Assembly: GCA_024640785.1 (NCBI GenBank)
Contig: JAHEEI010000005.1
Span: forward strand, 1-40,074
Direction of reading: 5' to 3'
Length of the DNA: 40,074 nucleotides
Origin: Pseudomonadota bacterium
Lineage (GTDB): Bacteria > Desulfobacterota > WTBG01 > CAIYCZ01 > CAIRTM01
A model generated the notes under the pieces. It made no database searches, was not told the DNA's origin, and saw only the letters and a list, made by a program, of their open reading frames with translations. The translations under genes were made by a program, and so were the position numbers. Every line of letters begins with the position of its first letter. Position 1 is the first letter of the stretch. Below are positions 17,578-27,815 of the stretch, piece by piece.

Positions 17578-18687
17578 CTAATCTGAAAGAAGCTTCATCC
17601 CCTTTTCAGAAATAGCAACAAGTAAATCAAGATATGATTTTTCAAAAGCTTTAACTCCTGCAGACTGAAGGTCTTCATATACCTTATCCAGGTCAATACC
17701 GTATTCTTCTATCTGAGAAAGTATTAAAGCCCCCTCACCACAACTCGGCTCAAAAGTATTTATAATATCACCATGATCCCTAAAAGCTTCGATTGTTTTG
17801 GGAGGAAGCGTATTAACCGTGTTGCTTACAATAAGCTCTTCTACATACTTGACATCACTGTAAGACGGGTCTTTTGTTCCCGTACTTGCCCATAACAGCT
17901 TCTGGGGAGAAGCTCCTTTTTCTTTTAATTTTAAGAATCTCGGACTAGAAAAAAGTTCTTTATACATGAGATAGGTGACTTTCGCCACACTTACAGCGGC
18001 CCTCCCCCTTAACAAGGACGCACTATCTTCACCTATTTCATCTATCAGTTTATCAACACTTGTGTCTATCCTGCTTAGAAAAAAACTGGCCACGGAACGT
18101 ATACCGGACACATCTTTTCCCTGATTAAGCCTGTCTTCCAGTCCGGCTATATATGCAAAAGCCACATCTTGGCAACATTCCGGAGAAAAAACAAGAGTGG
18201 CATTTACATTAATCCCATCATAGATAAGCTGCCTAATAACTGAAATACCCTCTTTAGTAGACGGCACTTTGATCATAATATTGGGGAGCCCAATCTCTTC
18301 AAGAATTGCTCTAGCCTGGCTGATACTTTTCTCAACATTAAAAGCAAGCTGAGGATTTATCTCGATTGAAACAAAACCCTCTTTTTTACCGCTTTCTTCA
18401 TAAACCGGCAAAAAAAGCTTTGCTGCGTCGCGGATATCTTCTATGATAACCGAATGGTAAATATCTGAAGCAGCCTTTCCCTCTTTTGTGAGTTTTGCAA
18501 TCTGATCATCATAATCAAAGCTTTTTGATACAGCATTCATAAAAATAGTTGGATTTGAGGTAATTCCGCTGATACCGTCCTCTGCTATCATGTTCTTTAG
18601 TGTGCTGTCGTGAAGCTCTCTGCGCTGAATATTATCCAACCACAAACTCTGACCGGCTTCCTTCAATTTGCGTGTCCTAGTTCCCAT
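17578..18687 (-). CDS. tal: Transaldolase (long actinobacterial/cyanobacterial-type)
   Basis: It transfers a dihydroxyacetone unit between sugar phosphates in the non-oxidative pentose phosphate pathway. The 369-residue protein has LWLDNIQRREL, GITSNPTIFM (41-50) and the Schiff-base lysine K140 in IMIKVPSTKEG, followed by INVNATLVFS and a WASTGTKDPSYSD block. The length matches the longer Tal group rather than the TalC-like short forms. GGGAGA precedes the ATG. It is convergent with cysC. The pgi gene 4 kb further on belongs to the same sugar-phosphate metabolism but is on the other strand. Confidence 0.93.
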   Translation of the reverse strand: MGTRTRKLKEAGQSLWLDNIQRRELHDSTLKNMIAEDGISGITSNPTIFMNAVSKSFDYDDQIAKLTKEGKAASDIYHSVIIEDIRDAAKLFLPVYEESGKKEGFVSIEINPQLAFNVEKSISQARAILEEIGLPNIMIKVPSTKEGISVIRQLIYDGINVNATLVFSPECCQDVAFAYIAGLEDRLNQGKDVSGIRSVASFFLSRIDTSVDKLIDEIGEDSASLLRGRAAVSVAKVTYLMYKELFSSPRFLKLKEKGASPQKLLWASTGTKDPSYSDVKYVEELIVSNTVNTLPPKTIEAFRDHGDIINTFEPSCGEGALILSQIEEYGIDLDKVYEDLQSAGVKAFEKSYLDLLVAISEKGMKLLSD

Positions 18688-18768
18688 GTTTCTCCCTCTT
18701 GTTTCATTAATTTATTATCCATATACAGCTTTGAACCGAACAGGTATAATTAGTGCAAAGTTCATGTC

Positions 18769-20592
18769 TTACTTAACAGACAGTTTTATCCTGAAAACTG
18801 TCCAGTTTTTATCCGGCAGACTCTCAAAATCCATTAGACCATTATGCATCAATGTAAAGATTTTTACAATTGATAAACCAAAGCTTTTATCTTCCCGGTC
18901 ATGTTTCTGGATTGGATTATTATCATGCATAATTTTCATCTGCAGTTCCCTGGAAATACTTCCTGTGTTTCCAATTTCAATAACTGCGTATTCCCCTTCA
19001 AAATAGGAAGCGACTGAAAGTTCTCCACCGCCTAATTCATCCAGTTTTTTGTAGGCATTATCCAGAAGATTTCCAACAATTCTTCCGACTTTTTTTCTGT
19101 CCGCTAAAATCTGAACACTTTCATCATTCAATTTTTTTCTGAGAGTCACCCCAGCCGGAAAGTGATAAGCATCAAGCCTTTCCAAAATTACATCATTTAA
19201 ATTAAAAAGCTCCTTCTGAGCAAACGGAACATTGTCTGTGACAATATCATCCACTGCATACATGCTTCTGCAAAGTTTTTTATAAAGAATATCAAGCTCT
19301 TCCTGGGTCGTTTCAGAATTTGCAAGCTTTTTAGTATAAAGCCTTGAAATCGCACTGAAAGAAAGAATCTGGTTATAAAAATCATGACGCTCATTGGAAC
19401 GAATAGAAGTCTGGATACAAAGTTCAATATCCTGAATAAGCTCATTGCAAAAAAACATTGCATTCTTTTCAATAGGCTTTGACTCATCCCCATCAAGAAC
19501 AAGCACATTAACAACCTTGTTTGCATCTTTAATCGGAATAAAGTAAACATTCTCAATTTTCTTCTGCAAATAAAGATCATAACTTGCTTTCATACGCACA
19601 TCTTTTTTTGCATCCTCAATTAGAAGTGGCTCACCAAAATCACAGACCTCTCTAAAAGCAGGGTGTTCATCAAAAGAAAGAGTGACCCCATATTTGTGAG
19701 CAAAAGGAGAGAGGGGATAGCCTGCAATAAGAACAGCAACCTCGTGCCCTTTTGAATCCTTTTCTATAGAAAAAAGCGAACAGCGTTTAACACCTATTAT
19801 CTCCGCGATTTTTGTAACTAGAAAACTTAGAACCTGGTCAAGGGACTGTGTATGTTTAAAAACCGACGCAAGCGCTTTACGACTTTCATGAATAATCTGA
19901 GCCCCCTTTTGAAGTTCACGTTTTCTCTTCTGTGCCATAACAAAACTGAAACGGTTTACGATACTCTTCAAAAGTTTTATCTGTGCTTCATAAAAAACCT
20001 TGTTCTTTTCTCCATAATAAAGCTGTAACACACCAATAAGTACTTCTTTTTTTTCTGCACCCTCATAATCAATAAGTAGTAAAGGAAAAGCAAGTACCGA
20101 ATTAAGACCCAGCGCTAATATTTTTTCTTTTTCTTCATACATTATTTCACTCTTTACATCAGGAACACAATAATGGGTTTTGGTTCTCATTACCTGTCCA
20201 CATATTGAGTCCTCACAAGAGATCTCTTCAATCCTTTTACCCTTCCAGTTAAAAGAACCTCCGGCAACCATAGTGTTTTTTCTGGGATCATATGTCCGGC
20301 AGGTAGCGCTTTTTGCGTTTGTAATAAAAGCAGTATTTCGACACAGAACATTTAACAGCTCCTCATCAGAAATCTCTGGGGATATATTCATTATTCCATC
20401 AGCGGTTTCTACTATCTTCTCAAGATCTATCCACGGATTGCTAATTAGATAATCTACCCGGTCTGCATCTTCTCTAAATAAAAGCTTTAGTATTTCCCTT
20501 TTCCTGGAACTTTTAAAAACATTATAAAGATCAGGGGTTTTTTCTAAAACAGCTTTTATTTCATCAAAATTAATTTTTTCGTCTTTTGGCAT
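18769..20592 (-). CDS. Soluble sensor histidine kinase with two GAF domains
   Basis: A 607-residue protein without membrane helices. Two GAF-type sensor domains occupy about 75-220 and 240-395, and the first contains several cysteines (SATCRTYD, CEDSICGQ, HYCVPD). A helical segment carries H403 in NERHDFYNQIL, which resembles the RHD phospho-acceptor box of Spo0B/LytS-like kinases. It is followed by an ATP-binding domain (N box GRIVGNLLDNAYKKL at about 503-517, a short GNTG G1 box, SFGLSIVK G2 box). It probably senses a cytosolic small molecule or redox state and phosphorylates a regulator encoded elsewhere, since no response regulator is adjacent. The start lacks a clear ribosome site. Confidence 0.82.
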   Translation of the reverse strand: MPKDEKINFDEIKAVLEKTPDLYNVFKSSRKREILKLLFREDADRVDYLISNPWIDLEKIVETADGIMNISPEISDEELLNVLCRNTAFITNAKSATCRTYDPRKNTMVAGGSFNWKGKRIEEISCEDSICGQVMRTKTHYCVPDVKSEIMYEEKEKILALGLNSVLAFPLLLIDYEGAEKKEVLIGVLQLYYGEKNKVFYEAQIKLLKSIVNRFSFVMAQKRKRELQKGAQIIHESRKALASVFKHTQSLDQVLSFLVTKIAEIIGVKRCSLFSIEKDSKGHEVAVLIAGYPLSPFAHKYGVTLSFDEHPAFREVCDFGEPLLIEDAKKDVRMKASYDLYLQKKIENVYFIPIKDANKVVNVLVLDGDESKPIEKNAMFFCNELIQDIELCIQTSIRSNERHDFYNQILSFSAISRLYTKKLANSETTQEELDILYKKLCRSMYAVDDIVTDNVPFAQKELFNLNDVILERLDAYHFPAGVTLRKKLNDESVQILADRKKVGRIVGNLLDNAYKKLDELGGGELSVASYFEGEYAVIEIGNTGSISRELQMKIMHDNNPIQKHDREDKSFGLSIVKIFTLMHNGLMDFESLPDKNWTVFRIKLSVK

Positions 20593-20902
20593 TTTTTTTA
20601 TTAAAAAGATAAATTATTGCTTAATATATTACAAATTAAATTAAATATAAAACAAAATACCAGATTAAATTTATTAAATCAACAAGGAAGGATATTTTCT
20701 CTTATAATTTTTTAACAAAAATCACTGAATGCTGTAAAATAGAATGTTTACGAATTTGTAGCCTGGCCCGATGATTTTAAAAGAAAAGTATCATTTTTAA
20801 ATCATTACAAAATTTAATGATTTAAGAACATATTTGTTGCAGTCAAAATCATGGATTCTATTGAAGGAAAGACCTGGATATTGCTATGAGAAAAAATTTT
20901 AA
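20593..20902. other. AT-rich intergenic region between recJ and the GAF kinase gene
   Basis: About 310 bases with no supported gene. The only notable structure is the inverted repeat at 20797-20825. Very short reading frames (for example ATG at 20771, nine codons) are not convincing. Confidence 0.6.
20797..20825. repeat. Perfect 11-bp inverted repeat, AT-rich
   Basis: TTAAATCATTA and TAATGATTTAA flank a 7-base loop CAAAATT. A related ATGATTTTAA lies at 20771-20780. It has no T tract suited to a terminator for recJ or the kinase gene. It could be a protein-binding dyad upstream of the leftward kinase promoter or a weak hairpin. Confidence 0.5.
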
Positions 20903-22645
20903 TCAGTTTTTTACTGAGGACGTCAGGTCAACATACTTTATATCCTTCAGGTTTAGCTGAATACTTTTTTCACCATTATAAAAATGGATCTGGGGAATAA
21001 ATGCAAGCCTTATTTTTTCATCTTTAAGGCAGTATCTCGATGCCATATTAAATCCTATGGCATCAAATAACTGATCATCCTCTTTTATCTTTATTTTAAG
21101 ATGACCTTTGCCAACAGTCATGGAACTGTAATAATTAATATCGTAGCTTGAAAACACCGGCTGCGGATTATCGGGCCCAAAAGGTGAAAGATTTTCAAGC
21201 TCCTGCAAAACATCATAAGTTAACATATCCAGAGATATTTCAGCATCCACTTCAATTATCGGAGTAAAGTTCTTATCTGCAAGTTCATCCTTAACAATTT
21301 TAGTAAAGTTCTTGCTGAATGAATCTATTTTATCTGCTGCAAGAGTAAGACCTGCAGCTGCTTTATGCCCTCCAAAGGCCTTTAAGTCAGACTCACATTT
21401 TTTAATGGCACTGTAAATATCAAAACCGCTTATACTTCTTGCTGAACCGCGCGCATCTCCGGTCTGATCATCAATTGCAAGCAAAACAGTGGGCACAAAG
21501 AACTCATCGCTTAAACGGGATGCACATATTCCCACCACACCTTGATGCCAACCTGGAGATGAAAGAATAAGGGGGCCCTTAAAATCCTCGGCTTTTCCTA
21601 TCATCTCTTTTGCATCTGCAAGAATTTTCCGTCCTATCTTCTGACGCTGAGTATTTTCATTATCGATCTTTTTTGCCAAAGAGTATGCTTCTTCATAGGT
21701 AGTGGAAATAAGAAGCCTGACCACATCTTCCGCATCTGACAAACGCCCTGAAGCATTCATGCGTGGAGCAAGCCTGAATGCAACCATGGTTGAATCGACT
21801 TCACCATCTGGGATACCGCTAACATCTTTTAACGCTTTAATTCCAGGTCTTTTTCCTTTTGCAATAACTTTAAGGCCATTTTTGGCAAAAATACGATTTT
21901 CATCTATCATGGGAACAATGTCTGCAATTGTTCCAAGAGCAACAAGGTCAAGGTAATCTTTAAGATTGGGCTCCAGTCCATTTTGCCAGAACCCAAGCTC
22001 TCTGAGTTTCTTTCTGAGTCCTATAATAAGGTTAAAAGCAACTCCTACTCCTGCAAGTCCCTTAAAAGGAAAACCACAGCCCAGCTGTTTGGGATTAATA
22101 ATTGCATATGCATCAGAAGAATTATCCGGTATTTCATGGTGATCCGTAACAATAACATCGATATTATTATTATGCGCATACTCAACTGCATGAACATCAG
22201 AAATTCCACAGTCCACGGTTATCAGAAGAGACGCACCATTTTCTTTTATTTCCTTTACAGCATTTACATTCAGCCCATAGCCTTCTTTCAGTCTTTTAGG
22301 GATATAGTAAGATACATTTATATTTACTTCCCTTAGAAAAAGAATCATTACAGCTGTTGCCGTTATACCATCAACATCAAAATCTCCGTAAATGTATACT
22401 TTTTCATTATTTTTTATCGCAGATATGATTCTGCCAACCGCCTTTTCCATATCTTTCATCAAAAAAGGAGAATGAAGATCCTGAAGCCTGGCAGACAAGA
22501 ACAACTGCGCCTTCTCAGGAGTTTCAAAACCCCTGTTGATAAGTACTTGAGCTACAATTTGTGAGATATTGAGCGCCTGTGAGAGTTTAAGGCATAAATC
22601 AGTAGACTTATCCCTTAAATCCCATTTTATTTCCATATTTTCCAC
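20903..22645 (-). CDS. recJ: Single-stranded-DNA-specific 5'-3' exonuclease RecJ
   Basis: A DHH-family nuclease used in recombination and mismatch or base-excision repair. The 580-residue length matches the family. Motif I is YGDFDVDGITA (86-96), motif II ITVDCGIS (141-148) and motif III TDHHE with D167-H168-H169. The DHHA1 domain has GGHKAAAGLTL, and a C-terminal OB-like domain follows (ENLSPFGPDNPQPVF). The first codon is GTG at 22645 with AGGTGA upstream; an in-frame ATG three codons later is an alternative. It stands alone between the intergenic region and pgi. Confidence 0.95.
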   Translation of the reverse strand: MENMEIKWDLRDKSTDLCLKLSQALNISQIVAQVLINRGFETPEKAQLFLSARLQDLHSPFLMKDMEKAVGRIISAIKNNEKVYIYGDFDVDGITATAVMILFLREVNINVSYYIPKRLKEGYGLNVNAVKEIKENGASLLITVDCGISDVHAVEYAHNNNIDVIVTDHHEIPDNSSDAYAIINPKQLGCGFPFKGLAGVGVAFNLIIGLRKKLRELGFWQNGLEPNLKDYLDLVALGTIADIVPMIDENRIFAKNGLKVIAKGKRPGIKALKDVSGIPDGEVDSTMVAFRLAPRMNASGRLSDAEDVVRLLISTTYEEAYSLAKKIDNENTQRQKIGRKILADAKEMIGKAEDFKGPLILSSPGWHQGVVGICASRLSDEFFVPTVLLAIDDQTGDARGSARSISGFDIYSAIKKCESDLKAFGGHKAAAGLTLAADKIDSFSKNFTKIVKDELADKNFTPIIEVDAEISLDMLTYDVLQELENLSPFGPDNPQPVFSSYDINYYSSMTVGKGHLKIKIKEDDQLFDAIGFNMASRYCLKDEKIRLAFIPQIHFYNGEKSIQLNLKDIKYVDLTSSVKN

Positions 22646-22716
22646 TTCTTCACCTGAAAACTAATTTATATTTCAATTTTATCAGAGCAGAACATGAAGT
22701 CAAGAAAACAAATTTT

Positions 22717-22744
22717 TTGTAAAAAGATATTAATTTGTTATAAT
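22717..22744 (+). promoter_or_regulatory. Candidate pgi promoter
   Basis: A consensus TATAAT (22739-22744) has TTGTAA (22717-22722) sixteen bases upstream. The leader to the pgi ATG would be about 50 bases. The surroundings are AT-rich, so chance matches are common. Confidence 0.4.
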
Positions 22745-22803
22745 TAAATTGTTTTTTAAAATAAATTACAACAATATCAGTTTTTAAATCAGAAAGGATA
22801 AAA

Positions 22804-24450
22804 ATGGATATTCCCCAGACTCCTGCCTGGAAAGCCCTGACCGAACACACAAAAGAACTCAAAACAAAAAAAATTTCAGCTATTTTCAAAGAGGAAGAAG
22901 ACCGTTTTGAGAAGTTTTCTATTAATGCGTCAGGAATATTCGTTGATTTTTCAAAAAACATCTTAACAAAAGAAACATTTTCACTCCTATTAAAGCTCGC
23001 ACAGGAACGTGATGTAAAAAACTGGATTGAAAAGATGTTCTCCGGTGAAAAAATAAACTTCACTGAAAACCGGGCCGTACTCCATACAGCACTTAGAAAC
23101 CGCTCTGACAAACCGGTTCTTTTAGACGGAAAAGACATAATGCCTGAAATAAGAAAAGTGTTAAACAAAATACGGATTTTTTCAGAAAAAATTCGAAGCG
23201 GGAACTGGAAAGGCTATACCGGAAAAAAAATAAACGATATCGTAAACATCGGAATCGGCGGATCAAACTTAGGTCCAGCCATGGCAGTCGAAGCGCTCAC
23301 TCCTTATACTGACCCCAAACTGAATTTTCATTTTGTTTCAAATATTGACGGCACTCACATCGCAGAAACAGTTAAATCCCTTAACCCTGAAACAACTCTT
23401 TTTATTATTGCATCAAAGACCTTTACTACCCTGGAAACTATGACCAACGCAAAAACCGCCCGAAAATGGTTTCTGGAACAGGCTAAAAAAGAACCCTACA
23501 TTGAAAAACATTTTGTGGCCGTATCAACCAACAAAAATGCAGTTGAAGAATTCGGCATTGATTCACAAAACATGTTTGAGTTTTGGGACTGGGTCGGCGG
23601 ACGGTATTCCATGTGGTCTGCAATTGGACTCTCCATAGTAATTGCTGTAGGGATGGATAACTTTGAAGAATTTCTTTCCGGTGCACATGAAATGGACAAA
23701 CACTTCAGAACAGCTGACTTTGAAAACAACATTCCGGTTGTTCTGGCTTTGATCGGCATACTGTATAACAATTTTTTCGGATTTGAAACCCATGCACTTC
23801 TTCCATATGACCAGTACCTAAGAAGGCTTGCAGCATATGTTCAGCAATTGGACATGGAATCAAACGGTAAACATATTCGAAAAGACGGAACAGAAAGCAC
23901 CGCCTCTACCGGTCCCATCATCTGGGGTGAGCCGGGCACAGATGGTCAGCATGCCTTTTACCAGTTGATCCATCAGGGTACAAAAACCATTCCTGCGGAC
24001 TTTCTTGCTCCTGCAAACAGCCACAACCCAATCAGTAACCACCATGAACTGCTGCTTGCAAACTTCTTCGCTCAGACTGAGGCACTCATGAACGGAAAAA
24101 CGAAACAGCAGGTAAAGGAAGAACTTAAAGACTCCGGACTGGATGACAAAAAAATAAATGAACTTTTGCCTCACAAAGTTTTTGAAGGAAACAGGCCCAG
24201 CAATTCTATTATATTTAAACTGCTTGATCCCAAAACACTCGGCGCTTTAATTGCCATGTATGAGCACAAGGTCTTTGTACAGGGCATTATCTGGGACATC
24301 TGCTCATTTGACCAGTGGGGCGTAGAACTGGGCAAACAGCTGGCAAACAAAATCATTCCTGAGCTTAAAGGTTCGGAAGAAATCACCACCCATGACCCGT
24401 CAACAAACGGCCTGATAAACTATTATAAAAGAATAAGGAAATCAGAATAA
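22804..24450 (+). CDS. pgi: Glucose-6-phosphate isomerase
   Basis: It interconverts glucose-6-phosphate and fructose-6-phosphate in glycolysis and gluconeogenesis. The 548-residue length equals the E. coli type. Family signatures are [34 protein letters not shown], the catalytic stretch [37 protein letters not shown] with the active-site histidine, and the C-terminal lysine region [16 protein letters not shown] precedes the ATG. With transaldolase, gpmI and the enolase-like gene it is one of several central carbon genes in the window, though these are not in one operon. Confidence 0.96.
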   Translation: MDIPQTPAWKALTEHTKELKTKKISAIFKEEEDRFEKFSINASGIFVDFSKNILTKETFSLLLKLAQERDVKNWIEKMFSGEKINFTENRAVLHTALRNRSDKPVLLDGKDIMPEIRKVLNKIRIFSEKIRSGNWKGYTGKKINDIVNIGIGGSNLGPAMAVEALTPYTDPKLNFHFVSNIDGTHIAETVKSLNPETTLFIIASKTFTTLETMTNAKTARKWFLEQAKKEPYIEKHFVAVSTNKNAVEEFGIDSQNMFEFWDWVGGRYSMWSAIGLSIVIAVGMDNFEEFLSGAHEMDKHFRTADFENNIPVVLALIGILYNNFFGFETHALLPYDQYLRRLAAYVQQLDMESNGKHIRKDGTESTASTGPIIWGEPGTDGQHAFYQLIHQGTKTIPADFLAPANSHNPISNHHELLLANFFAQTEALMNGKTKQQVKEELKDSGLDDKKINELLPHKVFEGNRPSNSIIFKLLDPKTLGALIAMYEHKVFVQGIIWDICSFDQWGVELGKQLANKIIPELKGSEEITTHDPSTNGLINYYKRIRKSE

Positions 24451-24495
24451 GCGGACATATTCATGGTAAAAAACTGAGGGGAAAAACTTCTGCCC

Positions 24496-24510
24496 TAGCT
24501 GTTACAGCTA
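24496..24510. repeat. 15-bp palindrome between convergent pgi and rlmB
   Basis: TAGCTGT-T-ACAGCTA is symmetric about a single T. It lies in the 105-base convergent gap. It is too short in the loop to be a normal hairpin terminator and may be chance. Confidence 0.3.
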
Positions 24511-24555
24511 CCAACAGAACGGTACCTGCCACATTGGAATTTTTAAATATTTTAT

Positions 24556-25293
24556 TTAATGCCCAAACCTCTGCCGCATAACCTCAAACATGATAACCGC
24601 ACCGGCAACAGATGCGTTAAGAGAATCAAACTTATCCGCCATGGGTATGGAAACAGAAAAATCACATTTTTTCTTTATTAGCGGCCTGACTCCCTTTTCT
24701 TCATTCCCAAGCACAATCGCCAGGTCCATATTAAAGTCAACACTGTACATGGTGTCCTTGCTGTCTACAAAAGCGCCTGCGATCCACACATTCTCTTTTT
24801 TTAAAATATCAAGAGCTGAAGCAATGTTAACCACCCTGCAGAACTGCATGTGCTCGATCGCCCCGGCAGAAGCCTTTGCAACGGTGCCGTTAAGCTGGGC
24901 AGACCGGTCTTTCGGAAAAATAATGGCCTGAACCCCGCTGCACAGAGCGCTTCTTATAAGTGAGCCGAAATTATGGGGGTCCTGAATAGAATCCAGCACC
25001 AGAAAAAAGAGCTTCTGATCCTCTTTCTCTGCGTTCTTTAAAAGGATCTTTAAATCCAGAAAGGAATAGGGCTCAACCTCGGCAACAACTCCCTGATGAC
25101 TGTCAGACCCTGCAAGCTTTGAAATCTTTTCAGGAGCCTCATGACAAATATTAATTCTTGCACGAGAAGCCAGCGCTAAAATCGGCTCAAGCGTTTTCCC
25201 CTCTTTTCTTGAAAGCGTAATAGTCTTAAATGCTTGGGGGCGCTTTTTAAGCGCCTCCAGAACCGGGTGGATACCGTAAAGCCTGATTGTCAT
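24556..25293 (-). CDS. rlmB: 23S rRNA 2'-O-ribose methyltransferase (TrmH/SpoU family, RlmB-like)
   Basis: A 245-residue SPOUT methyltransferase expected to methylate the ribose of G2251 in 23S rRNA using S-adenosylmethionine. The N-terminal RNA-binding part begins LYGIHPVLEALKKRP, typical of RlmB. The knotted domain carries the three SpoU motifs: LDSIQDPHNFGSLIRSA, VLGNEEKGVRPLI and SIPMADKFDSLNASVAGAV. It is the last gene of the leftward run from mtnP, 18 bases after pyrF. The exact RNA target (RlmB against a TrmH relative) is inferred from the N-terminal extension. Confidence 0.88.
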   Translation of the reverse strand: MTIRLYGIHPVLEALKKRPQAFKTITLSRKEGKTLEPILALASRARINICHEAPEKISKLAGSDSHQGVVAEVEPYSFLDLKILLKNAEKEDQKLFFLVLDSIQDPHNFGSLIRSALCSGVQAIIFPKDRSAQLNGTVAKASAGAIEHMQFCRVVNIASALDILKKENVWIAGAFVDSKDTMYSVDFNMDLAIVLGNEEKGVRPLIKKKCDFSVSIPMADKFDSLNASVAGAVIMFEVMRQRFGH

Positions 25294-25311
25294 AAGAAAA
25301 TTTCCGGACAG

Positions 25312-26028
25312 TTAATGAAGCTCTTTATTGATGCTCTGTGCTGCTGAAAGCGGGTCTTCAGCCTGGGTAATAGGCCGGCCCACAACAATATAGTCTGCAC
25401 CTGCATCCACAGCTTCAAGGGGTGTCATGATCCTCTTCTGATCATCTTTTGAAGAAGATGCCGGTCTTATCCCTGGAGTTACAATAGTAAAAATATTTCC
25501 ACAACTTTTCCTGATCGCCTTTATTTCTTTTGGTGATGCCACCACACCGTCAACCCCGGCTTCTTTTGAAAGGGAAGCAAGCCTTACCACCAAATCTTCC
25601 ATTCCCATATTTATGCCCAGCCGCTTTAAGTCTTCCGGTCCCTGACTGGTCAGGACCGTTACTGCCAGGATGATCGGTTTTTTTTCCCCTTTTCCCAAAG
25701 CTTTTTCCTTAACCTCACAAACTGCTTTTTTCATCATATCCAGACCGCCCAAGGCATGCATGTTAAACATAAAAACACCAAGCCGCATAACCTCTAAAGA
25801 AGCTTTTGCCACAGTCGTGGGAATATCATGAAATTTCAGATCAAGAAATACTCTGCCACCCTCATCATGTATCATTTTAACCGCATCAGGTCCGCATCTT
25901 GTAAACAGCTGTTTTCCTATTTTAAATGCAGCAACATCATCCTTTAAAAGCTTTACCAGTTTTTTCGCTTTTTCAAGCTCATCCACATCAAGCGCTGTTA
26001 TTATCCTGCTTTTGATCTCAGCTGCCAT
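25312..26028 (-). CDS. pyrF: Orotidine 5'-phosphate decarboxylase
   Basis: Last step of de novo UMP synthesis. The 238-residue protein has the catalytic DLKFHDIPTT motif (D63, K65, D68) of the bacterial type, the start ALDVDELEKA, and the phosphate-binding end VTPGIRPA...DYIVVGRPITQA. Its start overlaps the 3' end of gmk by 11 bases, suggesting translational coupling of a pyrimidine gene with a purine nucleotide kinase gene. Confidence 0.95.
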   Translation of the reverse strand: MAAEIKSRIITALDVDELEKAKKLVKLLKDDVAAFKIGKQLFTRCGPDAVKMIHDEGGRVFLDLKFHDIPTTVAKASLEVMRLGVFMFNMHALGGLDMMKKAVCEVKEKALGKGEKKPIILAVTVLTSQGPEDLKRLGINMGMEDLVVRLASLSKEAGVDGVVASPKEIKAIRKSCGNIFTIVTPGIRPASSSKDDQKRIMTPLEAVDAGADYIVVGRPITQAEDPLSAAQSINKELH

Positions 26029-26647
26029 TCTTTAAGAGTCTTTCTACCAAGCCATGATCATGCCTGCATCTTTCTGCAGTTATTATTGCCTTAAGTTCTG
26101 AAACAGCTTTTTCAACGTCATCATTAACGATTACATAACTGTACCATGACATGCCTTTTATCTCTTCTTCTGCCTGCTTTAACCTGCGCTTAATATCCTC
26201 TTCCTTATCTGTGCCCCGGTCAATCAAGCGATTCTTTAATCTTTCCATTGAAGGAGGCAGGATAAGAACGGTGACCACATCAGAAAATGCTTCTGACAGC
26301 TGACGGCCCCCTCTCTCATCAATATCAAAGATGAGGTCAATACCCCGGGCAAACTCTTTTTCTATGGTTTCTTTTGCTGTACCGTAAAAATTGCCGTAAA
26401 TCTCTGTCCATTCTGCAATTTTACCGTCTTTAAGGTTAGCTTTAAATGTTTCTTCTTTAACAAAATAATAGTCTTCGCCATGTTTCTCACCAGCTCTCGG
26501 CTCTCTGGTAGTATGGGAGACTGAAAAAGAAAGATTCGGCAGTTGCTTAATCACCTCGTTGCAAAGCGTTGTCTTACCCGTTCCTGACGGAGCGGAAACA
26601 ACAATCAGAAGTCTTTTTTTATGTCCAATTTCTGCCTGTCCAGTCAC
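26018..26647 (-). CDS. gmk: Guanylate kinase
   Basis: It phosphorylates GMP to GDP with ATP. The 209-residue protein has the P-loop [11 protein letters not shown] (18-28), [20 protein letters not shown] for GMP binding, and [13 protein letters not shown]. The canonical text at the last is DIDVQGA-like, so this ERGGR variant is slightly unusual. It begins with GTG overlapping the remA stop (GTGA) and ends inside pyrF. The remA-gmk pairing is widely conserved in Desulfobacterota and Firmicutes. Confidence 0.95.
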   Translation of the reverse strand: MTGQAEIGHKKRLLIVVSAPSGTGKTTLCNEVIKQLPNLSFSVSHTTREPRAGEKHGEDYYFVKEETFKANLKDGKIAEWTEIYGNFYGTAKETIEKEFARGIDLIFDIDERGGRQLSEAFSDVVTVLILPPSMERLKNRLIDRGTDKEEDIKRRLKQAEEEIKGMSWYSYVIVNDDVEKAVSELKAIITAERCRHDHGLVERLLKNGS

Positions 26648-26898
26648 CTTATCTGTTCCTCACTGTTAGCCCTGAGAGCAATTGTCTCGGCCTGAACTCC
26701 TGAAAGAATAACATGGTTACTGTCCGTAACAATAATTGCACGGGTCTTACGTCCCTGAGTTGCATCTACCAGTCTCCCGGCCGCCTTTGCCTCATCCTTA
26801 AGACGCTTCATTGGAGCAGAACCGGGAGTAAGAATGGTTACCACTCTTGAAAAAACTATTGAATTTCCAAAACCAATATTTAGAAGCTGTAAATTCAT
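26644..26898 (-). CDS. remA: RemA/DUF370-family DNA-binding regulator
   Basis: An 84-residue protein of the RemA (DUF370, UPF0296) family, recognised by the start [21 protein letters not shown], the [22 protein letters not shown] centre and [17 protein letters not shown]. In Bacillus RemA forms an octameric ring that wraps DNA and activates matrix genes. The role outside Firmicutes is less clear. A strong GGGAGG site precedes the ATG, and its stop overlaps gmk. It sits between yicC and gmk, the usual order. Confidence 0.92.
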   Translation of the reverse strand: MNLQLLNIGFGNSIVFSRVVTILTPGSAPMKRLKDEAKAAGRLVDATQGRKTRAIIVTDSNHVILSGVQAETIALRANSEEQIR

Positions 26899-26933
26899 AA
26901 CATCCTCCCGCCTTTCTAACCAGCAAATCTTTA

Positions 26934-27815
26934 CTACATTACATTTTGTGCCTGTTCGCGGATTTTCTCCTGTTCATTTTTTATATTAACCACTTTTAAA
27001 GCGATTTCCGAATCAGATGCTTTTGCGCCGATTGTATTTATTTCACGGTTAATTTCCTGAATTAGAAAATCCAGTTTTTTCCCAACCGGTTCATTTGTCT
27101 CAAGCCACTCATTAAACTGCTTTAAGTGACTTTTTGCACGTACGATTTCCTCTGTTATATCACTCTTATCAGAAATGATCGCGATCTCCTGCACCATCCT
27201 TGACTCATCAACAGCCACTCCCTCGCACAGTTTCTTCACCCTTTCTTTAAGGCCTGTCTTTTTCAGCTCAAGGATTTCGGGGGCAAGGGCTTCAATCTGA
27301 TTTATAACAGATTCAACAAAACGCATCCTGCCTTGAATGTCTTTTTCTATTTCTTTTCCTTCAGCCGCCTGCATCTGGCTCATGGCAGACATAGCCTTCT
27401 CTAATGCGGGTTTGAGACACTTCCAGTAGACTCTTTCATCAAGCTCCTCTTTTTTTGCTTCAAATATAACATCCTTAAATTCAAGAAGCATTTGAAGGTC
27501 GATATCTCCTGGTGCGGCAGCAGCCCCTTTTAATTTTTTTAAAAGACTATAAATATGCTCTGCCATCACCATATTCACGCTCAAACTGTTTTCACCGCTC
27601 TCATCATCACCCAGCTGAACAGAAATTTCCACCTTCCCCCGAGACACAAAAGAAGAAATCAGCTTTTTTATTTTACTTTCAAGGGGAAGCAAACACCTGG
27701 GAACCCTGAGCTGCACATCAAGATACCTGTGGTTGACAGCCCTTATCTCAACCGTGGCATTTTGAGTTCCAACAACAGCCTCTCCGCGTCCGTAACCTGT
27801 CATACTTTTTAACAT
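26934..27815 (-). CDS. yicC: YicC-family endoribonuclease
   Basis: A 293-residue protein with the YicC N-terminal signature [10 protein letters not shown], the [15 protein letters not shown] stretch and the DUF1732 C-terminus ([12 protein letters not shown]...[21 protein letters not shown]). E. coli YicC is an RNA endonuclease linked to small-RNA turnover. The conserved acidic and histidine residues of the C-terminal domain appear present. Its ATG overlaps the last base of the DUF4416 stop (TAATG). The alanine-glycine stretch near residue 95 ([11 protein letters not shown]) is unremarkable. Confidence 0.92.
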   Translation of the reverse strand: MLKSMTGYGRGEAVVGTQNATVEIRAVNHRYLDVQLRVPRCLLPLESKIKKLISSFVSRGKVEISVQLGDDESGENSLSVNMVMAEHIYSLLKKLKGAAAAPGDIDLQMLLEFKDVIFEAKKEELDERVYWKCLKPALEKAMSAMSQMQAAEGKEIEKDIQGRMRFVESVINQIEALAPEILELKKTGLKERVKKLCEGVAVDESRMVQEIAIISDKSDITEEIVRAKSHLKQFNEWLETNEPVGKKLDFLIQEINREINTIGAKASDSEIALKVVNIKNEQEKIREQAQNVM

